The notes beneath the pieces were generated by a model. The model worked only from the letters and a program-made list of their open reading frames with translations. It did no database searches and was not told the origin of the DNA. The translations under genes were made by a program, and so were the position numbers. This document shows positions 39,869-48,352 of a stretch of 64,000 bases of DNA, piece after piece (positions within the stretch are counted from its first letter, which is position 1; each line of letters starts with the position of its first letter). The stretch comes from Suttonella indologenes (GTDB taxonomy: Bacteria; Pseudomonadota; Gammaproteobacteria; Cardiobacteriales; Cardiobacteriaceae), in contig NZ_UHIA01000004.1 in the NCBI RefSeq assembly GCF_900460215.1, forward strand, positions 1 through 64,000. The letters are read 5' to 3'.

Positions 39869-40618
39869 ATGAAACTCAAACCATGGCTTGCCCTATTTGC
39901 CCTTCTCAGCTGTCATGCCTTTGCCCAAATCCAAGTCGGCGTGGTGACCTTCGATTATGAGGAGACTTCTTGTTCTAATTATTCTCAATATGCTGATATT
40001 GATCCTAATAATGATCAGTGTTCTATTGGGGGAACTTTGTATGTATCAGAAGCTTTATCAGTTCCATATATGGCAAATTATTTTACAAATAAAAATAATT
40101 TTGATGTAGCTCTTTTTGAAAATACAAAGCTTGGACCAGGTTTTACTTATGAGTTTAAGCCTCGTCAGAATGGTGTTGTATATGCAGTACCTAAGACAGG
40201 AATGTTTAAATACACTGGAATTGATACTGCTTATACTATTAATGGATCTAAATATAACGCTCAGATTATTCCAGCAAATTCAGGGAAGACTCTTATTGCT
40301 GAAACAGTAGATGATTCTTATTTTTCTATCCATAAGGTTGCAAAAAATACTAATAAAGACCTCCCAGTAATGAGTCTTACATATACAACTCGTGTATTTG
40401 CGGCTATTAAGGATAAAAAAGGAGTTATTAACTTTACTTCGCCTTCTGTTCATAAGCACCATGGGTTTTTCAAAGCTGCTTGGTGTGGTGATGGTGTAGT
40501 TGATACTCAGTTTGGTGAAAAATATGATGATGGTCCTAACAATGGAAAACCAGGATATGCATCTACTGATTGTACCAAAAAAGTTGAACCAGAAACTCCA
40601 CCTGTAAATGGTATATGA
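39869..40618 (+). pseudogene. Chimeric ORF: binding-protein signal peptide fused to AT-rich foreign sequence
   Basis: A 249-codon frame that begins with the same ribosome-binding site, start and first about 25 codons as the real binding-protein gene at 40842 (MKLKPWLALFALLSCHAFAQ, then IQVGV). It then passes into unrelated AT-rich coding DNA: SVPYMANYFTNKNNFDVALF, TYTTRVFAAIKDKKGVINF and a Cys motif CGDGVVDTQFGEKYDDG with GKPGYASTDCT. The frame ends in TGA at 40616. Another frame continues sensibly from 40611 (VYDGASAGIPTYKAP, NLCKTGTP), so a frameshift lies near 40610. The product would be exported by the borrowed signal peptide, but is probably a truncated by-product of recombination. Confidence 0.7.
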
Positions 40619-40684
40619 CGGAGCATCAGCTGGCATTCCAACTTATAAAGCTCCAACAACAAATCTTTGTAAAACAGGTACTCC
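39950..40684 (+). other. AT-rich foreign insert within the duplicated binding-protein copy
   Basis: About 735 bp with markedly lower GC and T/A-ending codons replace codons of the binding-protein gene that correspond to 40919-41033. Borders: on the left the host sequence GTCGGCGTG joins GTGACCTTCG; on the right AAAAACATTAGCGG is shared with the intact gene. The encoded CGDGxxD...DDG...NGKPG repeat belongs to a Cys-rich surface-protein motif that I associate with Deltaproteobacteria and candidate-phyla (CPR) bacteria. There are no terminal repeats or transposase. It could be horizontally acquired DNA or an assembly chimera. Confidence 0.65.
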
Positions 40685-40817
40685 AAAAACATTAGCGGCT
40701 TGGATGCCGTGGTGTTAAACGACATCGGACACGACGATTTCGCCCGCAAAATGATTGCCGCCAGCGAAAATAAAGACGTTACCACCATTCAAGCCAATAA
40801 AGACGTGCCGCTCTTAA
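40685..40817 (+). repeat. Duplicated internal fragment of the metal-binding protein gene
   Basis: This matches 41034-41166 with a few substitutions (for example GGCTTGG for GGATTGG and GTTACCACC for GTTGCCATC) and encodes GLDAVVLNDIGHDDFARKM. It is joined at CCGCTCTTAA to the leader of the intact gene. Together with 39835-39949, which matches 40808-40919, it shows a tandem duplication of the leader plus about 108 codons, arising between two CCGCTCTTAA sites. Confidence 0.85.
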
Positions 40818-40841
40818 CCGCTTTTAACACAGGAATTTTTT

Positions 40842-41732
40842 ATGAAACTCAAACCATGGCTTGCCCTATTTGCCCTTCTCAGCTGTCATGCCTTTGCCCA
40901 AATCCAAGTCGGCGTGACCCTGCACCCTTATTACAGCTTCGTGGCGAATATCGGTCAGGATAAAATCAAAGTCGTGCCGCTGATTCCCGAAGGCTTTAAT
41001 CCGCATGCCTACGAGCCGCGCGCGCAAGACATTAAAAACATTAGCGGATTGGATGCCGTGGTGTTAAACGACATCGGACACGACGATTTCGCCCGCAAAA
41101 TGATTGCCGCCAGCGAAAATAAAGACGTTGCCATCATTCAAGCCAATAAAGACGTGCCGCTCTTAAGCGCCATGGGCTTAGACCAAAACAACCGCGAAGG
41201 CGTCATCAATTCCCACAGCTTTATTTCCATCAGCGCCTCTATGATTCAAGTCAATACCATTGCGCAGGAACTGGGCAAACTCGATCCCGACAACGCCGCC
41301 TTTTACCTGAAAAATGCGCGCGAATACAATAAACGGCTGCGCAAACTGCGTGCCGAAGCGCTGGCGAAAATCCGTGATGTGGAAAATCCCGTCTTAAAAA
41401 TCGCCACCGTGCATAGCGGCTACGACTATCTTTTGCGCGAATTCGGTTTGGAAGTTACGGCGGTTGTCGAAGCCGCACACGGCATCGAACCCAGCCCCGC
41501 CCAATTGAAAAAAGTCGTGGACTTAATCAAATCGCAAGGCGTGCATATCCTCTTTGCCGAAAAAGACAATCCCAGTCCCTACACCGCCACCATCGCCAAA
41601 GAAGCCGACGTACGCTTAGGCAGCTTAAGCCACATCACGCACGGCGCTTACTCTCCGGAATTATTCGAACAGGCTATGAAAGAAAATCTGGATGAAGTCG
41701 TCAACGCCATACTGGAAAGCCAAAAACCATGA
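40842..41732 (+). CDS. Zinc/manganese-type ABC transporter substrate-binding protein (ZnuA/TroA-like)
   Basis: A periplasmic cluster A-I metal-binding protein of 296 residues, signal peptide to about 20 (MKLKPWLALFALLSCHAFAQ). Likely metal ligands are His in VTLHPYYSFVANI, His in GVINSHSFISIS, His in IATVHSGYDYLLREFGL and Asp/Glu in LFAEKDNPSP. There is no long His-rich loop, so zinc versus manganese is not decided by sequence. The leader was duplicated upstream. The stop overlaps the ATPase start (ATGA). Confidence 0.88.
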   Translation: MKLKPWLALFALLSCHAFAQIQVGVTLHPYYSFVANIGQDKIKVVPLIPEGFNPHAYEPRAQDIKNISGLDAVVLNDIGHDDFARKMIAASENKDVAIIQANKDVPLLSAMGLDQNNREGVINSHSFISISASMIQVNTIAQELGKLDPDNAAFYLKNAREYNKRLRKLRAEALAKIRDVENPVLKIATVHSGYDYLLREFGLEVTAVVEAAHGIEPSPAQLKKVVDLIKSQGVHILFAEKDNPSPYTATIAKEADVRLGSLSHITHGAYSPELFEQAMKENLDEVVNAILESQKP

Positions 41733-42493
41733 TCAGCCTTGAGGACTATCAACGCCATCTGCACTATCTGCCCTATGCAGGACCGGAAATCGTACTGAAA
41801 AACCTCAGCGTACAATTCCAAAAAAGCACCGTGCTGAACAATCTCAACCTCCGCTTTGCCGCCGGCAAAACCACCGCCATTATCGGGCCGAACGGCAGCG
41901 GCAAAAGCACCCTGCTCAAAACCTTATTGGGACAATTCACCCATGAAGGCGAAATCGCCTTACACTGGCAAAATGCGGCTCAGCGCCACATCGCCTATGT
42001 GCCGCAGCACATTGATTTTGACCGCGAACTGCCGATGAACGAAGAAGACTTCATGGGCATGCTCCTGCAAAAACGCCCCATCTTCCTAGGCTTGGCGAAA
42101 CAACAAAAAGCGATGATTCATTTCCTATTGCACAAAGTGCAAATGTTTGAAAAAAGGAAAACCAAAATCGGGCGACTGTCGGGCGGCGAACTCAAACGCA
42201 TGCTGCTCATTCAAGCCCTTTATCCCGAAGCGGGACTGTTTTTATTCGACGAACCCCTCGCCTCCCTCGACGAATCGGGCATCGCCCTGTTTAAAGAACT
42301 GATTCGCGAACTCCAAGCCATGAACAAAACCGTCATTTGGGTCGAGCACGACCTGCTCGCCGTGCGTGAATACGCGCAAGACATCGTCGCCATCAACCGC
42401 CAAATCATCTACCAAGGCGATGCCGCCGCCCTCTCCGACAGCGAACTGCTGCTTAACATCTTCTCCCACAAGCAGGAAAGCCCGCATGTTTGA
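41729..42493 (+). CDS. Metal ABC transporter ATP-binding protein (ZnuC-like)
   Basis: A 254-residue ATPase. Walker A is GPNGSGKST, the Q-loop is in AYVPQHIDFDRELPM, the signature is RLSGGELKRMLLIQAL, and Walker B is LFLFDEPLASLDE, followed by VEHDLLAVREYA. The PQHIDFDR-type sequence is typical of the zinc/manganese transporter ATPases. It overlaps the binding-protein gene by four bases and the permease by eight. Confidence 0.93.
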   Translation: MISLEDYQRHLHYLPYAGPEIVLKNLSVQFQKSTVLNNLNLRFAAGKTTAIIGPNGSGKSTLLKTLLGQFTHEGEIALHWQNAAQRHIAYVPQHIDFDRELPMNEEDFMGMLLQKRPIFLGLAKQQKAMIHFLLHKVQMFEKRKTKIGRLSGGELKRMLLIQALYPEAGLFLFDEPLASLDESGIALFKELIRELQAMNKTVIWVEHDLLAVREYAQDIVAINRQIIYQGDAAALSDSELLLNIFSHKQESPHV

Positions 42494-43367
42494 AATCATC
42501 AGAAACTACATCGTCGGACTGGCGCAAGCAGGACAACTGCCCGACATATTCACCTACCATTTTGTTGTCAACGCCCTCATGGCAGGCATTCTACTAGGCC
42601 CGCTGCTCGGCGGATTCGGCACCCTCGTCGTCGTCAAACGCTTCGCCTTCTTCTCCGAAGCCACAGGACATGCCGCCCTTACCGGCGTTGCCATCGGCAT
42701 CTTGCTCGGCGAACCCTATCACAGCCCCTATGGCGGACTCTTCGCCTACTGCATGCTCTTCGCCCTGCTGCTCAACTACATTCGCAATCGCACCGCCCTT
42801 TCCTCCGACACCCTCATCGGCGTATTCCTCTCCGTCTCCCTAGCACTAGGCTCATCTGTCCTGCTGATATTGGCGACCAAAATCAACATCCACATCTTGG
42901 AAAGCGTACTTTTCGGCTCACTGCTCACCGTAAACGACCGCGACTTATATATTCTACTCGCCACCGCCTGCATCACCGTCCTCATCATCTCAGGCAACTA
43001 CAACCAACTCATGCTTATCAGCTTTAATCCGCAACTCGCCAAAGTCCGCAAAATCAAAGTCCTGCTCCTAGACTACCTCTTCATTCTGCTCATCACATTG
43101 GCAACCATCTCCGCCCTGAAAATCATCGGCGCAATACTTGTCGGCGCGCTGCTCGTCATACCTGCGGCGGCGGCAAGACTTGTCGCCAACTCCATGCGCC
43201 AATTCTTCTTCATCTCCGTAGGGTTGGCGACCGCCGCCACCCTTGCCGGCGTCTACCTTCCTATCGCCTACGATATCCCTGCCCCCTCAGGCGGCTCAAT
43301 CATACTCATTGCCGGAAGCTGCTTTATGCTTCTAGTCATCGTTAAACAACTTGCGAGAATCAAATGA
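42486..43367 (+). CDS. Metal ABC transporter permease (ZnuB-like)
   Basis: A 293-residue inner-membrane permease of the ABC-3 family, with about eight hydrophobic helices. Family motifs are VVVKRFAFFSEATGHAALTG and LKIIGAILVGALLVIPAAAAR. The start ATG at 42486 overlaps the ATPase stop. A longer frame from 42366 is an out-of-frame read of the ATPase. The stop overlaps the next gene (AAATGAAAA). Confidence 0.93.
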   Translation: MFEIIRNYIVGLAQAGQLPDIFTYHFVVNALMAGILLGPLLGGFGTLVVVKRFAFFSEATGHAALTGVAIGILLGEPYHSPYGGLFAYCMLFALLLNYIRNRTALSSDTLIGVFLSVSLALGSSVLLILATKINIHILESVLFGSLLTVNDRDLYILLATACITVLIISGNYNQLMLISFNPQLAKVRKIKVLLLDYLFILLITLATISALKIIGAILVGALLVIPAAAARLVANSMRQFFFISVGLATAATLAGVYLPIAYDIPAPSGGSIILIAGSCFMLLVIVKQLARIK

Positions 43368-44209
43368 AAAAACTGCTATTACACAGCCTGCTCATCAGCC
43401 TGAGCTGCCAAGCTGCCGCGTTCGACATCCTCACCGCCCACCCTATTACCACCGGTATCGCCGAAACCCTGCTTGCCGAAGAAATCGCCGCCCAGCGCAT
43501 ACGCATTCTCCCCGCCGCACCCAAAACCCTGCCCGCCACCCGACAACTCAACTACTTGCAAGGACGCGGCAAAGACAATCTCAAAAACCTCAGCCAAGAA
43601 GCCGACATCGTGCTGACCGTACGCAGCATTTTCGCCCAAGACTACCTCTACCCCTTCAGCCGCCGCCACAACATCCGCATCATCCCCATAGACCTTGCGA
43701 CCCCGATTGACGGCGAACGCGCCGGCGTTAGCAAACAGGCACAAGACTTCCTGCAACACCCTGTCTGGCTCGACCCCTACAACCTCAGCCTCATGTACAG
43801 CACGCTGGCACAAGAACTGCAAGCCTACGACCCCGCGCTACAACTGGAAAACGCCCTCCATCAAGAGCAAAAACGCCTCATTGCGCTGAAAAACGACATG
43901 GAAACCTTCCTCAACGAACAAGAAGCAGAACCCGTCGTCCTCCTGCTCAACCCTGAACTCAGCTACTTCACGCAAGGACTGCAACTGGGCAGCATCACGG
44001 CAAGCCCCGACAGCGACATCGCCGAACTCATCAACACACAAGGCATCACACTCATCATCAGCGAAAACGAAGCCGATGAAAACACCGCCGCCCAAGCAGA
44101 AGCGGCAGGTGTGAAAATCCTTATCCTGCCGCGTCTTAGCAGCGACAACCCGACAGAACAATTAGCCAAACACTACGAAACACTGAAAACCCTGCTGAGA
44201 AAGGAATAA
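43364..44209 (+). CDS. Second, diverged ZnuA-like binding protein
   Basis: A 281-residue exported protein with a signal peptide (MKKLLLHSLLISLSCQAAA) and the ZnuA/TroA fold pattern: ILTAHPITTGIAETLL near the N-terminus, HPVWLDPYNLSLMYSTLAQE in the middle, and a C-terminal lobe. The third ligand segment, which would be HxxYxYF, reads LLNPELSYFTQGLQLG, so its histidine is gone. It is therefore either a low-affinity accessory or binds something else. It is translationally coupled to the permease as the last gene of the operon. Two binding proteins with one ATPase and one permease is unusual. Confidence 0.75.
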   Translation: MKKLLLHSLLISLSCQAAAFDILTAHPITTGIAETLLAEEIAAQRIRILPAAPKTLPATRQLNYLQGRGKDNLKNLSQEADIVLTVRSIFAQDYLYPFSRRHNIRIIPIDLATPIDGERAGVSKQAQDFLQHPVWLDPYNLSLMYSTLAQELQAYDPALQLENALHQEQKRLIALKNDMETFLNEQEAEPVVLLLNPELSYFTQGLQLGSITASPDSDIAELINTQGITLIISENEADENTAAQAEAAGVKILILPRLSSDNPTEQLAKHYETLKTLLRKE

Positions 44210-44280
44210 CTATCCCTGCATAGATCCGCTAAGAGAATATTTACAGTCCATTCATAGCAAAATTAATTATTTTTCAATCA

Positions 44281-44310
44281 GTGATGTCGGATACTTGTAT
44301 CCGACATCAC
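44281..44310. repeat. Perfect 30-bp palindrome (dispersed repeat)
   Basis: A 14-bp inverted repeat (GTGATGTCGGATAC and its complement) around TT. A shorter version (GTCGGATGC TT GTATCCGAC) occurs at 22736-22755, each preceded by a similar T-rich stretch (TTTTCAATC). It is likely a small dispersed genomic repeat that may also act as a terminator for the metal operon ending at 44209. Confidence 0.7.
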
Positions 44311-44341
44311 TGCTAAATTATAGTACCTTAACGTCAAAATG

Positions 44342-45406
44342 GGGGAAAGGGACATTTTAGGTGCTAAAAAGTTTGAAAAACCTTATTCTGTAAGGCTTTT
44401 AGCGAGGTCAAAAGCTTTGAACACAAAAAATGCTTTTTCTGTGGCTCAAAACAGGTCAAAAAAGACGGCAGACAAAATCATCAGCAACGATACAAATGCC
44501 GGCAATGCGGTAAGCGTTTTAGCAGCAAAAAGCGTCTTAACCCTCAAGAGTTGTGGACACTTTATAGTAGCGGCAAACAAAGCATGCAAGAGCTCGTCCA
44601 ACGTTTTTCCTGCAGCCGTAAAACCATTGCTAGATATCTCAAACAAGCCCAACTTAGAGAGCCTGAACAACGGCATTTTTCATCAGTCAATATCATCATG
44701 GATACTACCTACTTTGGACGTAAATTTGGTGTGATGGTGCTGTATGACAGCATCAGCCGACAAGCCTTATCGGTCAGCGAGGTTAAATCAGAAAGCAATG
44801 CATTGTATCGACAAGCCATACGAGAGCTACAAGAAAAAGGAATACATATTCAGAGTATTATCTGCGATGGCAGAAGAGGATTAACCTCATTATTTCCCGA
44901 TATTCCCATACAGCTTTGTCAATTCCACCAAGTCAAAACCATTAACCGTTATCTGACAAGAAAACCTCAAACAGCAGTGGCAGTAGATTTAAAACAACTT
45001 GCCTTAAGCCTAAAAAACAGCAGCAAAGCGGCATTTGAAGAGCATTTGAATAACTGGCATAAGCAGCATAAAGACTTTCTCAACGAACGTAGCTCAAATC
45101 CCGAAACAGGTAAATCACACTATAGGCACAAACGTTTAAGAAGTGCTTATAACAGTCTGAGGCGCAATCTGCATTGGCTTTTTACCTTTGAAGATTATCC
45201 GGAGTTAAACCTGCCAAAAACCACCAATTTGCTTGAAGGAAAATTTGGTGATCTGAAAAGACTTTTAGCTTGTCATTGCGGCATGGGAAAGGACAATAAG
45301 GTTAAGTTTATAAAAGATTATTTTGCTTAAAAAACGCTAGATAGCACCTATTTTGTCCCTTAGGGCTAAAGAACTCGAAAACAGCACCTAAAATGTCCCT
45401 TTGCTC
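44342..45406 (+). mobile_element. IS256-family (IS1249-like) insertion sequence
   Basis: A 1065-bp IS with terminal inverted repeats of 24 bp matching at 22 positions: GGGGAAAGGGACATTTTAGG at the left and the complement of AATGTCCCTTTGCTC at the right. It is flanked by the 8-bp duplication TCAAAATG, the size usual for the family. A partial extra copy of the right-end motif (AGCACCTATTTTGTCCCTTA) lies just inside, at about 45343. It carries one transposase gene. Confidence 0.85.
44377..45330 (+). CDS. IS1249-like transposase
   Basis: A mutator-type (IS256 superfamily) transposase. The open frame has an N-terminal zinc ribbon (C-x2-C in KKCFFCGSKQ; C-x2-C in YKCRQCGKRF), a helix-turn-helix (SMQELVQRFSCSRKTIARYL), the first catalytic Asp in IIMDTTYFGRKFG, the second in SIICDGRRGL with PIQLCQFHQVK, and the Glu in TTNLLEGKFGDL. 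The frame has no ATG, GTG or TTG before the zinc ribbon. TTG at 44551 would omit it. A -1 shift at A-AAA-AAT (44425-44431) from the overlapping frame at 44339 would supply a start. The 5' end may therefore be programmed or decayed. Confidence 0.78.
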   Translation, partial: KTLFCKAFSEVKSFEHKKCFFCGSKQVKKDGRQNHQQRYKCRQCGKRFSSKKRLNPQELWTLYSSGKQSMQELVQRFSCSRKTIARYLKQAQLREPEQRHFSSVNIIMDTTYFGRKFGVMVLYDSISRQALSVSEVKSESNALYRQAIRELQEKGIHIQSIICDGRRGLTSLFPDIPIQLCQFHQVKTINRYLTRKPQTAVAVDLKQLALSLKNSSKAAFEEHLNNWHKQHKDFLNERSSNPETGKSHYRHKRLRSAYNSLRRNLHWLFTFEDYPELNLPKTTNLLEGKFGDLKRLLACHCGMGKDNKVKFIKDYFA

Positions 45407-45595
45407 TCAAAATGAAATTTAGAGATGCGTATTTCATCACGAGGAGCGCCTAAAATAATCTCATTTTGACATTAAGAGACTATAAAATAAGTATTACAAC
45501 TTATCTCCTCTAATACTGATATGGTCTTTTAAAAATGGTAAAAAAATTTGATTTATCTGATGATAACTCACTCTTGCTTTGAATATATTTTTATC

Positions 45596-46319
45596 GGGGC
45601 TGACGTAGATTAGCCCTAAATACCACACCAAATTCGCAAGATTCTCAGCTGCTCTTTTGGTGTACCAAAGTTAAACCGGAATTCGCATTCCTTCAAGAAT
45701 AACGGAAAAGATTTACGCTCAATTCCATTGTATTTTCTCAGAACACGTTTTGCCTGATTCCAAAAATTTTCAGTTTTCAATCCCATTAATATGGTTTTGC
45801 CGTTGTGCAAAATACGTACTGTGGTTGATACGATGATGGGCAAACTCACTCACTCACATCAAACACGTCGCAGCTTTTGCAGCAATCGGTATAAACCATA
45901 CTGTCAGGCATGATTTTTCTTCTAATAACAGGAAGTAATGTATCTTGCTTGGTGTTTTCAACAATAAGGATATAAATCTTACCATGTCGTTTTAAAATAC
46001 CGAAAACAGCCACTTTACTTGCTGCACCACGACCGCGTTTGCCTTTGCGTTGTCCGCCAAAGTAGCTTTCATCCAATTCGATAGAGCCGTCGAAGAATTC
46101 ATCAGCTTGCTGTTCTAAACAGTAAGCAATAACCTGTCGGATTTTGCGATAGAACAGCATAGCAGAATTAGGCTGAATATCGAGGATATCGGCGGCTGCA
46201 CGAACTGTTACTTCCAGTACAAAAAATTGAAGTAATTTTTTCTGTGTAGATTTACTTAATTTGCAATGAGTTATCTTCATTTTTTGAGTATAAACCGATT
46301 GCTAATCTACGTCAGTCCC
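45596..46319 (-). mobile_element. IS1595-family (IS1016-like) insertion sequence
   Basis: A 724-bp element with 19-bp inverted repeats differing at one position: GGGGCTGACGTAGATTAGC at 45596 and the complement of GCTAATCTACGTCAGTCCC at 46301-46319. Size and transposase fit the IS1016 group of IS1595. I could not see a clean target duplication in the flanks. Confidence 0.85.
45616..46280 (-). pseudogene. IS1595-family transposase, frameshifted
   Basis: The N-terminal part (46280 to 45846; KITHCKLSKSTQKKLLQFF, catalytic ELDESYFGGQRKGKRGRG, KVAVFGILKRHGKI, DSMVYTDCCKSCDVFDVSE) and the C-terminal part (45849 to 45616; ENFWNQAKRVLRKYNGI, FPLFLKECEFRFN) belong to one DDE-type transposase. They are separated by a frameshift at a tandem GAGT tetranucleotide (three copies, about 45847-45860), where one copy fewer or a change of length would restore the frame. 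Confidence 0.8.
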
Positions 46320-46794
46320 AAAATTTTTAAGAAGCTTTTGGTTTATCTCATATTCACTCTATATTTAGTCCAAAGCAGGAGAAAATAAAGAAATGTTGCA
46401 GCATCTTTACCGCTTTTTCTGCCTATACCTGCCAATCTTTTTTACCCTCAAAAGCAATTCTCCAAAAGAAATCCTTTTTCATGTTATTTCATGAGTTTAG
46501 CAGATAATTGCAAAAAAATGCTAGCAATGATTGCAATATTTTTAAAAAGCTGTCATGTTAGCGTGCTGTTTTTCCTTTGAGCAGCCGGCGGCAATTACTG
46601 TGCCGCTTAGGCGAGCCAAGGGTAAAGGCACGGGGAGGGCAACCTCTTTAAGAAGGAGTATAGCCGTTTTATTTCAAAGCGATAGATTATGCCACCGTAT
46701 CGGTTTAGCGCTGCGGTTTTGCTTTGAATCAGAGCGGCTATGTCGAATCGTCTTTGGGCGGTTCGCTTGATTGACATATTGGAGAAGAATACTT
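46320..46794. other. Intergenic region upstream of pntAB
   Basis: This 475-bp region is AT-rich near the IS and of normal composition near pntA. It should hold the pntAB promoter, which I cannot assign. A 71-codon frame (46555-46770) has no family resemblance, codes for scattered Arg/Leu and is probably chance. GGAG at 46781-46784 precedes the pntA ATG. Confidence 0.5.
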
Positions 46795-48342
46795 ATGCAA
46801 ATTGGTATCCCAAAAGAGTCGCTGGCAGGCGAGGCGCGTGTCGCCGCAACGCCGAAAACAGTGAAGGAATTAAAAAAATTAGGTTTTGCCGTAGCGGTGG
46901 AGGCTAATGCGGGCTTGGCTTCGCAGTTTGATGATGCGGCTTATCGCGAGGCGGGTGCGGAGATTGTTCAGGGCGATGCGGTGTATAACAGCGATTTGAT
47001 TTATCAGATTAATCCGCCGACTGATGCCGAGCTTGCCAAGATTAAGGACGGCACGACTTTAGTGAGCTTTGTGTGGCCGCGCCAAGATCAGGCTTTGGTC
47101 GATAAGCTGGCGCAGCGCAAGATTACGGTCTTGGCAATGGATATGGTGCCGCGGATTTCGCGTGCGCAGTCGATGGACGCTTTGTCTTCTATGGCGAATA
47201 TCAGCGGTTATCGTGCGGTGGTGGAAGCGGCGCATGAGTTCGGGCGTTTCTTTACCGGTCAGATTACGGCGGCGGGCAAAGTACCGCCTGCGCAGGTCTT
47301 GGTGATTGGTGCCGGTGTTGCCGGTTTAGCGGCGATTGGTGCGGCGAAGTCTTTAGGCGCGATTGTGCGTGCTTTTGATACGCGCGAGGAGGTTGCCGAG
47401 CAAATCGAGTCGATGGGCGGCGAGTTTCTGCGCGTGGATTTCGAGGAAAAGGACGGCGGCAGCGTCAATACGGGCTATGCCAAAGTGATGAGCAAGGAGT
47501 TTATCGAGGCGGAGATGAAACTCTTTGCCGAGCAGGCCAAGCAGGTGGATATTATTATTACGACGGCGGCAATTCCCGGCAAACCCGCGCCTAAATTGAT
47601 TACCAATGAGATGGTGGCGAGCATGAAGCGCGGCTCTGTGATTGTCGATTTGGCGGCAGCGACCGGCGGCAATTGCGAGGCGACAGTTGCCGGCAAACGT
47701 CATGTCACAGAAAACGGCGTGATTGTGCTGGGTTATACCGATTTGGCGAACCGCTTGGCGGGGCAGTCTTCCCAGTTGTATGCCACGAATTTAGTCAATT
47801 TAAGCAAACTGTTATCGCCGCAGAAAGACGGGCAGATTCATGTCAATTTTGAAGACTCGATTTTGCGCAATATGACGGTTATCCGCGATGGCGAGCTGAC
47901 TTTCCCGCCGCCGGAGATTTCCGTTTCCGCTGTGCCGCAGGCAAAAGCCGAGGCGGCAAAAGCACCTGAAACGGCGGCTGTCGAAAAACCGGCTTCGCCG
48001 AAAATTTTCCGCCAAGTGACGCTGGCTTGTTTGGCGTTTATGGCGTTTCTATTTATCGGCGGTGCGCCTGCGCCTTTCCTTGCCAATATGATGGTCTTCG
48101 TGCTCTCGATTGTGATTGGCTATTATGTGGTGTGGAATGTGAGCCATTCTCTGCATACGCCGCTGATGTCGGTAACTAATGCCATTTCGGGAATTATCGT
48201 GGTCGGGGCGATGCTGCAAATCGGGCATGGCAGCGCGATGGCGAGCTTTTTAGCCTTTGTGGCGATTTTGCTGGTAAGCATCAATATTTTTGGCGGCTTT
48301 GCGGTAACGCGCCGTATGCTCGCTATGTTCCGCAAAGATTAA
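46795..48342 (+). CDS. pntA: NAD(P) transhydrogenase subunit alpha
   Basis: The alpha subunit of the proton-translocating transhydrogenase, which couples hydride transfer from NADH to NADP+ to the proton gradient. The 515-residue E. coli-type fused form has the NAD-binding domain I ([40 protein letters not shown]), a Pro/Ala-rich linker (about 365-400), and four transmembrane helices (about 400-505). ATG at 46795 follows GGAG. pntB starts 10 bases after the stop. Confidence 0.96.
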   Translation: MQIGIPKESLAGEARVAATPKTVKELKKLGFAVAVEANAGLASQFDDAAYREAGAEIVQGDAVYNSDLIYQINPPTDAELAKIKDGTTLVSFVWPRQDQALVDKLAQRKITVLAMDMVPRISRAQSMDALSSMANISGYRAVVEAAHEFGRFFTGQITAAGKVPPAQVLVIGAGVAGLAAIGAAKSLGAIVRAFDTREEVAEQIESMGGEFLRVDFEEKDGGSVNTGYAKVMSKEFIEAEMKLFAEQAKQVDIIITTAAIPGKPAPKLITNEMVASMKRGSVIVDLAAATGGNCEATVAGKRHVTENGVIVLGYTDLANRLAGQSSQLYATNLVNLSKLLSPQKDGQIHVNFEDSILRNMTVIRDGELTFPPPEISVSAVPQAKAEAAKAPETAAVEKPASPKIFRQVTLACLAFMAFLFIGGAPAPFLANMMVFVLSIVIGYYVVWNVSHSLHTPLMSVTNAISGIIVVGAMLQIGHGSAMASFLAFVAILLVSINIFGGFAVTRRMLAMFRKD

Positions 48343-48352
48343 GGAGAATGTC

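Larger units (their letters stand above)
44319..45484. mobile_element. MITE-B copy 2, split by an IS256-family IS
   Basis: The left MITE arm (TATAGTACCTTAACGTCAAA) lies at 44319-44341 and the right arm with the rest of the element at 45407-45484, ending CTCATTTTGACATTAAGAGA and CTATA. The intact relative is at 16913-17004. The sequence TCAAAATG occurs on both sides of the IS (44334-44341 and 45407-45414), the target-site duplication of the later insertion. Confidence 0.82.

Noticed and set aside
39869..40690. Alternative genetic code (TGA as Gly) in the AT-rich insert
   Set aside because: Reading through TGA at 40616 leads to TAA at 40646 and does not join the sensible frame from 40611; the long frame has no internal TGA. 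A frameshift explains it better.
46555..46770. 71-codon ORF upstream of pntA
   Set aside because: No recognisable family or ribosome-binding site; composition looks like chance.
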